The translations under genes and the position numbers were made by a program. The notes below the pieces were generated by a model. It had not been told where the DNA came from. It did not search any database and saw only the letters and a program-made list of their open reading frames with translations. 46,675 nt of DNA from Sulfurovum sp. (GTDB lineage: Bacteria; Campylobacterota; Campylobacteria; Campylobacterales; Sulfurovaceae), in contig JAAXPZ010000031.1 of the NCBI GenBank assembly GCA_012329065.1, forward strand, positions 1 to 46,675, in the 5' to 3' direction. Numbering within the stretch: the stretch's first letter is position 1; each line of letters starts with the position of its first letter. This document shows positions 41,862 to 46,675 of the stretch, piece after piece.

Positions 41862-43559
41862 TCAGAGTTTATCTAAAACCTTGATACCTAGTATATCTAA
41901 TCCTTGCCTAATGGTTTTTGCAGTCAAATCAGCTAAAAGCAAACGACTATCTCTAATCTTGGGATCAACATTATTTTTGAGTATAGGGTTATGCTCATAG
42001 AATTTCATGAAAAGTGTTGAAAGCTCATACAGATAGCTTGTGACATAATGTGGCATAGACTCTCTACTCGCTGATCGCAGAACATCTTCGATTTTAAGTA
42101 GCATAACGCCAAGCCTCACCTCAAGTTCATCAATAAGCAATATCTTGCCCTCTAGTTTAGTGCCATGACTTCTCAGTATAGACTGTATTCTTGCATAGGC
42201 ATACTGTAGATATAGTGATGTGTTTCCATCAAAACTAAGTATCTTGTTCCAGTCAAAAATATAATTTGACTGACGATTTACTGACAACTCCGCATATTTC
42301 ACTGCTCCGATGCCTATGGTATGTGCCACCTCATCTATGTCTTCTGGCTTCTGAGTACCCCGCTCTTCTATCATCTGTTTTGCACGAGCCACTGCCTCGT
42401 CCAGAAGATTGGCCAGCTTTACCGTACCTCCATCACGAGTTTTGAATGGTCTGCCACTCTTATCAAGCATCATCCCAAAACTTACATGCTCTAGTATCAC
42501 ACTCTTGTTAACAAAGCCTGCTCTTTTGGCAACATCAAATAGTTGTTTGAAATGCCCTGACTGCCTGGCGTCCACTACATATGATATTCTCTGAGCCTCT
42601 AGCTCCCGAGCCCTATACTTGATTGCTGCCAAATCCGTAGTAGCGTATAAGAATCCGCCATCACCCTTCTGTACAATTAGTGGCGTATCGCTACCATCTA
42701 CAAATACACAAAGTGCACCGTCACTCTCTGTTGCAATACCTTTAGCTTTAAGCTCTTTGGCTATGGCGGGCAAACACTCATTGTAACTGCTTTCTGCCCT
42801 TACATCATTTCTACCTAACAAAACACCAAGCTCAGCATATATATCTTCACAGTGCGTCAAAGACACACCTATAAACTGCTGCCAAAGTTTCAGACAGTAG
42901 TCATCACCACTCTGTAGCCTAACTACATACTCTCTAGCAGTATTAGCAAAATCAGAGTCGCTATCAAACTTGATTTTAGCATCTTTATAAAACTGCTCTA
43001 AGTCTCCTAGTGAACTATAGGTATCTTCTCCACTCGACTCCATATAGGCGATCAACATACCAAATTGTGTGCCCCAGTCGCCTATATGGTTTTGGAGGAT
43101 TACCTCATCGCCTAAAAAATCGAAAAGCCTTACAAGTGTATCACCTATAATAGTGGATCGTAGATGACCTACATGCATCTGCTTTGCCATATTTGGACTA
43201 GAATAGTCCACCACTGTTGTCATTGGAGTAGTATTTTTTTCTATCAACAGTCTATCGTCTAGCCTCATCTCATCTAGCCTACTTGCTACCCATTTGGAAT
43301 CTAGCCATATATTTATAAACCCCGGTCCCGCAATTTCTGTTTTTGAGATGAGCTCTGTGTCACCAATATTGGCTATGATTTGTGAAGCTATCTCTCTAGG
43401 GGTTTTTCCAAGCTTTTTTGAAAGTGCCATAGCACCATTGAATTGATAGTCTCCAAACTCTGGCTTGCTAGCTTCTGATACCGATATTGGCTTAGCTTCT
43501 ATGCCTGCTTTTACAAAAGTATCTTTTATTATTTGATTTAATATAGATTTTAATTTCAT
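41862..43559 (-). CDS. argS: Arginyl-tRNA synthetase
   Basis: A 565-residue class Ia synthetase. The HIGH-type motif appears as HVGHLRS, with the N-terminal Add1 domain before it (residues 1-110) and the C-terminal anticodon-binding DALR domain ending QGLDILGIKVLDKL. It uses a degenerate KMSKS as usual for ArgS (MLDKSGRPFKTRDGG). It lies 75 bases downstream of tatA, with a hairpin and a TATAAT between. Confidence 0.96.
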   Translation of the reverse strand: MKLKSILNQIIKDTFVKAGIEAKPISVSEASKPEFGDYQFNGAMALSKKLGKTPREIASQIIANIGDTELISKTEIAGPGFINIWLDSKWVASRLDEMRLDDRLLIEKNTTPMTTVVDYSSPNMAKQMHVGHLRSTIIGDTLVRLFDFLGDEVILQNHIGDWGTQFGMLIAYMESSGEDTYSSLGDLEQFYKDAKIKFDSDSDFANTAREYVVRLQSGDDYCLKLWQQFIGVSLTHCEDIYAELGVLLGRNDVRAESSYNECLPAIAKELKAKGIATESDGALCVFVDGSDTPLIVQKGDGGFLYATTDLAAIKYRARELEAQRISYVVDARQSGHFKQLFDVAKRAGFVNKSVILEHVSFGMMLDKSGRPFKTRDGGTVKLANLLDEAVARAKQMIEERGTQKPEDIDEVAHTIGIGAVKYAELSVNRQSNYIFDWNKILSFDGNTSLYLQYAYARIQSILRSHGTKLEGKILLIDELEVRLGVMLLKIEDVLRSASRESMPHYVTSYLYELSTLFMKFYEHNPILKNNVDPKIRDSRLLLADLTAKTIRQGLDILGIKVLDKL

Positions 43560-43587
43560 CGATTTTCCATGATATTGAAGTCATTTG

Positions 43588-43624
43588 ATTATAGTTTTGA
43601 GTGTCCTGTAGTATGGGCACTCAA
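43588..43624 (-). promoter_or_regulatory. Hairpin and -10 box between tatA and argS
   Basis: TTGAGTG (43597-43603) and CACTCAA (43618-43624), with inner TCC/GGG pairs, form a 10-pair stem. On the minus strand TATAAT (43593-43588) follows, about 30 bases before the argS ATG. The hairpin may end or process tatA mRNA while the -10 starts argS; it lacks a U-run. Confidence 0.45.
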
Positions 43625-43634
43625 GATATGCTTT

Positions 43635-43880
43635 TTATGCTTTGTCAGCTACTTTGTCTGTGACCTTGGTCTCTTGTGCCGCATCTGCAACTTTTTCTGT
43701 TTTTGTCTCTATTTCTTTGCTAGCTTCTTCTGTAGCACCATCATCATCTTTGACTGCTTTTTTAAAGTCTTTGATGCCCTTTCCAAGTCCTTTGGCGAGC
43801 TCTGGAATCTTTTTTGCGCCAAAAAGAAGCACAACAACTCCAACTATTAATACTAATTCCCATCCACCTGGCATACCCAT
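43635..43880 (-). CDS. tatA: Sec-independent translocase subunit TatA
   Basis: An 81-residue TatA/E protein that forms the pore ring of the twin-arginine export system for folded proteins. The N-terminal helix (about 8-21, [24 protein letters not shown] with the FGxxKxPEL hinge) is followed by an amphipathic helix and an acidic tail. No tatB or tatC is in the window. An inverted repeat (AATCTC, loop, GAGATT) lies in its 70-base leader. Confidence 0.96.
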   Translation of the reverse strand: MGMPGGWELVLIVGVVVLLFGAKKIPELAKGLGKGIKDFKKAVKDDDGATEEASKEIETKTEKVADAAQETKVTDKVADKA

Positions 43881-43950
43881 ACAAATCCTTTACCAATCTC
43901 TGCTTGAGATTTATTCTTTTCTTGTTTATTATACTTAAAAAGGCTAAATA

Positions 43951-44562
43951 TCAAGAATTGAGCCACTCTTTCACAAATATATCTCTGGCTTTACTGTCTA
44001 GCTTCAATCTTGCTGCATTGGCTACTGACACAAACTGGTCTGCTGTTTTTTCTATATCATCGTTGACGATAACAAAATCATATGCCCCTATCTCTAGTAT
44101 CTCTCTTTTGGCATTTTTAATTCGCTGCTCCATAGCATCGGAAGAGTCTGTAGATCTTGAATATAATCTTTTTTCAAGTGCAGATAAAGATGGCGGGAGA
44201 ATAAAAGCAGAGGTGATCAGGTCACCCATTCGTTCTTTTGCTAGATGAAATCCCTGCACATCGATATCAAAAATTACCAGTTTGCCTTTATTTAAAGCAT
44301 CTTTAACTGGTTTTAGAGAAGTACCATAATAGTTGCCATGCACTACTGCATACTCCAAAAATTCTCCTGCCTCTATGCCTTCTTCAAATTCTTTTTTACT
44401 TACAAAGTGATATTCTCTAGCGTTTTTCTCTCCCTCTCTTGGCTCTCTTGAAGTTGAGGAGATAGAAAAATAAAATTCTCCTATTCTGCTGGCTACAGCA
44501 TTTATAATAGTGCTTTTGCCCGCACCACTTGGCCCTGATAATATTAGTATGGCACTACTCAT
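43951..44562 (-). CDS. gmk: Guanylate kinase
   Basis: A 203-residue kinase that phosphorylates GMP to GDP. The P-loop GPSGAGKST, the SISSTSREPREGE GMP-binding segment and the HFVSKKEFEEGI region are complete. Its start overlaps the upstream acidic-protein gene as ATGA. The order acidic protein-gmk-tatA-argS matches what I recall from Helicobacter pylori. Confidence 0.97.
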   Translation of the reverse strand: MSSAILILSGPSGAGKSTIINAVASRIGEFYFSISSTSREPREGEKNAREYHFVSKKEFEEGIEAGEFLEYAVVHGNYYGTSLKPVKDALNKGKLVIFDIDVQGFHLAKERMGDLITSAFILPPSLSALEKRLYSRSTDSSDAMEQRIKNAKREILEIGAYDFVIVNDDIEKTADQFVSVANAARLKLDSKARDIFVKEWLNS

Positions 44563-45182
44563 TGACTCTCCTTAGGAAACCGTATTGTTATCGTCACCTC
44601 TGCCCCCTTAAGAAGCTTACGAATCTTTTTTGCTTCCATTTCAGATATTGCTTTTAGTATCTTATCTGAGCCTTCGTCTTTTATCTCGTCTGTTTTATCC
44701 ATATGTTCTGTTCCAAGTACCTGAAAAGCAGAATCCTTGCCTACCTCATCAGCTAACTCTTTTTCAGAGACAATCTCCAGCCCTTCATCCTCAAGTAGAC
44801 TCTTGATCTCACCTATATCTTGTAAGTTTAAAACCTGATCATCGGAAAAATATGTTTGCTGTCCATCTTGAGCAAATCTTTTTCCTTCTATTATCTCTTG
44901 TATGTCTGATGGAAGAAATGGTTTTTTGAGCTTGATATCAAATCTATCGTGCAAATCTTTTTCTTTATTATATAATACTATGCTTGTTAAGGATGGAAAC
45001 TTATCAAATACATTATTACTACTCAAAAAAGCACCCCTATCGTCTACAAATACAAAGTCATACTCTTTTACTTTTGCTTCATCCAAGGTCTCTACTGTAT
45101 AAAGCTTAGCACCAACCCTATCAGTTGCAAGCTCGACAAATTCTCTCACAACATGGTTTTTCGTAAACAATAAAATCTTCAT
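44559..45182 (-). CDS. Degenerate receiver-like acidic protein upstream of gmk
   Basis: A 207-residue protein. Residues 1-105 look like a CheY-type receiver (MKILLFTKNHVVREF, VFVDDRGAF, KLKKPFLPSDI with the conserved Lys-Pro) but the first acidic pair is replaced by Thr-Lys, so phosphorylation is doubtful. An acidic linker and a basic C-terminal helix with AEVTITIRFPKESQ follow. In H. pylori a poly-Glu-rich protein (HP0322) holds the same place by memory; this may be its relative. AAAGGCAGAG precedes the ATG. Confidence 0.7.
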   Translation of the reverse strand: MKILLFTKNHVVREFVELATDRVGAKLYTVETLDEAKVKEYDFVFVDDRGAFLSSNNVFDKFPSLTSIVLYNKEKDLHDRFDIKLKKPFLPSDIQEIIEGKRFAQDGQQTYFSDDQVLNLQDIGEIKSLLEDEGLEIVSEKELADEVGKDSAFQVLGTEHMDKTDEIKDEGSDKILKAISEMEAKKIRKLLKGAEVTITIRFPKESQ

Positions 45183-45207
45183 GCTCTGCCTTTAAATTTT
45201 ATGAAAT

Positions 45208-45213
45208 ATTATA
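45208..45213 (-). promoter_or_regulatory. -10 box before the acidic protein-gmk operon
   Basis: TATAAT on the minus strand, about 25 bases before the ATG at 45182, with no good -35 box. It lies in the 70-base gap after the NnrS gene. Confidence 0.45.
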
Positions 45214-45252
45214 GCTTTTATTTGATTGTATCGAGATTTTACAGACTTGTTA

Positions 45253-46485
45253 TTATCCTGGCAAACCATCTACTCTAGGCTGTAACATCCACTTAGCATA
45301 GAACAGTATATAGATAACAAAAGGAAAGCTCCAGATCAAAGCTGAACTTAAATGTAGGATAGCCATATACTCAGGATAGAATGCCACAACCGCCCTAAGC
45401 CCTGTTGCAAGTAAAATAAAAAGAACGCCTAGACACATCCAGACACTTCGCTCTTTGGAAATATCTCTTCCAGTATGCACAATAGTCACCACCATCAATA
45501 CAAGATAAAAAGAGAGTCCCCACGCACCGCTTGTAATCACATGTAAAAAATCTCCATTATGATACTTCATCTCACTCAAATAGTTATATCCTATCAGTCC
45601 ATAACCAATTGATATCAATATTGGTACTGATATCAAAGCCCTAATAAGTCGTCTTCCTAATATATTTTCTTCACCATAGGCGATAAAATCATTAAGTATC
45701 GCCAAACTGGCACTTGCAGCACCCAATGCAATCCACCCCAAGACTCTATTGGTGGGATAAAAAAACTCTACTGTGGCATAGAGAATAATCATAAATATAG
45801 TAAGATTATATGCAGGAGGTTTGGCGAAAAATATCTCTTCATTTTTACCTTCTAGTTCCAGTATCTCATTGACTGCTTCTATGTTGACTCTCCTTATTGC
45901 CAGGAGTATCATGACTAAAAATGCTACTAATGCAATCTTGAGTATCTCTAGAGTTGTCGTATTGACGATACCTGCTACGCTCAGATAAAACCATATCTGT
46001 ATAACTTGCACTACCACAAACGAATAAGCAATACTCACATGCCTTTTGGCAGGATCATAAAAAATCGGCTTGTATACCAATAGCGTAAGCCATGCAAACA
46101 GAACAATATTGACTATAGCGGCAGGATATGGAGTCAAAAACTCCATAAACCAAAAAGCTGCTCTTCCTGCTATCCATAAAAGCATAATATTTCTCAATGT
46201 TTTACCAACTATAGGAACTGTACCTGGAAAAAGTTCTGGTGCTGCTGTGAAGATAAAAGCGGCCATACCCAAGAAGCCTACACCGTACAGCATCTCATAG
46301 ATATGCCAACTTATGGTATCGCCAATAAACGGCAAAGCAATATAGCCACTATAGTATAAGCCCCAAAGCAGTATGGTCAGTACCATATATGGAGCCATCA
46401 ATAAAAATGCAGGACGAAATCCGTAAGCAAGATAAATTGGGATATCGCCTTCTGGGTACGATTCATAATGTTTTGTTGCTGCCAT
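45253..46485 (-). CDS. NnrS-family membrane protein
   Basis: A 410-residue protein with about twelve membrane helices. Starting with IYLAYGFRPAFLL (the GFRP motif), it matches NnrS, a haem- and copper-containing membrane protein that protects from nitric-oxide stress. Conserved histidines (SWHIYEMLYG; IVHTGRD; AILHLSSALIW) are visible. The ATG shares its A with the stop of the ABC ATPase (TAATG), so the two are translated together, which is an unusual partner for NnrS. Confidence 0.88.
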   Translation of the reverse strand: MAATKHYESYPEGDIPIYLAYGFRPAFLLMAPYMVLTILLWGLYYSGYIALPFIGDTISWHIYEMLYGVGFLGMAAFIFTAAPELFPGTVPIVGKTLRNIMLLWIAGRAAFWFMEFLTPYPAAIVNIVLFAWLTLLVYKPIFYDPAKRHVSIAYSFVVVQVIQIWFYLSVAGIVNTTTLEILKIALVAFLVMILLAIRRVNIEAVNEILELEGKNEEIFFAKPPAYNLTIFMIILYATVEFFYPTNRVLGWIALGAASASLAILNDFIAYGEENILGRRLIRALISVPILISIGYGLIGYNYLSEMKYHNGDFLHVITSGAWGLSFYLVLMVVTIVHTGRDISKERSVWMCLGVLFILLATGLRAVVAFYPEYMAILHLSSALIWSFPFVIYILFYAKWMLQPRVDGLPG

Positions 46486-46675
46486 TACCTAAATTCCAAT
46501 TCAAATGTCTCTATGATCTCTCTGTCACTTAGCAGTTTGGTCGTTTGGCTATATACATACTCATTGTCTCTCTGATTTTGTGGCAAATCAAAGTCGAATA
46601 TTTTGATTATTCGTCCAGGGTCTGGTGCTAAAAGCAATACCTTGTCGCTAAGTCTTATAGCCTCCATTATGTCAT
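46485..46675 (-). CDS. ABC transporter ATPase, C-terminal end (partial)
   Basis: Only the last 63 codons or so are inside the window; the gene runs off the right edge. The visible part reads DIMEAIRLSDKVLLLAPDPGRI, the segment just after the H-loop of nitrate/sulfonate/taurine-type (NrtD/SsuB/TauB) ATPases. The Walker motifs are outside. The substrate cannot be told; with NnrS behind it, a nitrogen-oxide or nitrate link is possible but unproved. Confidence 0.8.
   Translation of the reverse strand, partial: DIMEAIRLSDKVLLLAPDPGRIIKIFDFDLPQNQRDNEYVYSQTTKLLSDREIIETFELEFR

Noticed and set aside
1-46675. tRNA or rRNA genes
   Set aside because: The gaps between genes were read on both strands and are mostly too short; none shows a tRNA-like GGTTCRA arm with matching acceptor stem.

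Overview
The window is chromosomal DNA from a member of the Campylobacterota (formerly Epsilonproteobacteria), most likely a free-living sulfur-oxidiser type such as Sulfurimonas, Sulfurovum or Sulfuricurvum. This rests on recognisable lineage families: an HP0268-like small nuclease, a DUF6394-like membrane protein, a XerH-like single recombinase and an OprD/Omp50-like porin. Gene order also fits: argS-tatA-gmk followed by an acidic protein, as I recall it for Helicobacter pylori, and dnaQ/rpe/rpmB clustered as in Campylobacter. The DNA is AT-rich, TTG and GTG starts are frequent, and most neighbouring genes overlap by 1 to 20 bases. Genus assignment is inference. Gene density is very high; no intergenic gap exceeds about 260 bases, and I found no rRNA, tRNA, CRISPR array or complete insertion sequence.

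Layout. 1-2277: a type IV pilin-like protein, then a minus-strand operon (coiled-coil protein, MntA antitoxin, HepT toxin, small conserved protein), then a divergent RHH antitoxin/RelE toxin pair. 2290-5572: uvrB, a palindromic repeat, a gamma-class carbonic anhydrase-like protein and an EI24-like membrane protein. 5496-7523 (minus): dnaQ-like exonuclease, trpF, rpe. 7654-11546 (plus): rpmB, K+ channel, argJ, a YdcH-like protein, pabB. 11531-13864 (minus): lipoprotein, two small proteins, rsmG, ribA. 13955-14938: hemB. 14954-25428 (minus): mutS2, murC, a dapC-like aminotransferase, dacB, patB, DUF6394, secF, secD, yajC. 25441-30583 (plus): lnt, Phd/ParE toxin-antitoxin pair, yidD, pyrC, beta-carbonic anhydrase, pabC-like, an SspB-like protein. 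30841-35208 (plus): porin, a second MntA/HepT pair, rimO, tilS. 35192-37606 (minus): xerH, miaB, HP0268-like. 37775-38914: nusA. 38949-40849 (minus): tpiA, pgk. 40911-41811: nadD, rsfS. 41862-46675 (minus): argS, tatA, gmk, degenerate receiver protein, NnrS, and the C-terminal end of an ABC ATPase.

How the genes fit together. Most are housekeeping: envelope building (murC, dacB, dapC-like, lnt, secDF-yajC, yidD, tatA), folate (pabB, pabC-like), RNA modification (rimO, tilS, miaB, rsmG), repair (uvrB, mutS2, dnaQ) and central metabolism (tpiA, pgk, rpe, pyrC, nadD).

The unusual content is of two kinds. First, four toxin-antitoxin modules lie within 33 kb, and three of them run straight into essential or informational genes (relE to uvrB, parE to yidD-pyrC, hepT to rimO-tilS), two through four-base stop/start overlaps. 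Second, a family of palindromic REP-like elements with ends GGGGTCTG and CTGACCCC appears at the uvrB stop codon. It also appears, partly duplicated, in frame inside pyrC, where it has added roughly 42-48 residues to dihydroorotase without breaking the gene. A heptanucleotide tandem repeat between ribA and hemB is a third feature that ordinary annotation would miss.
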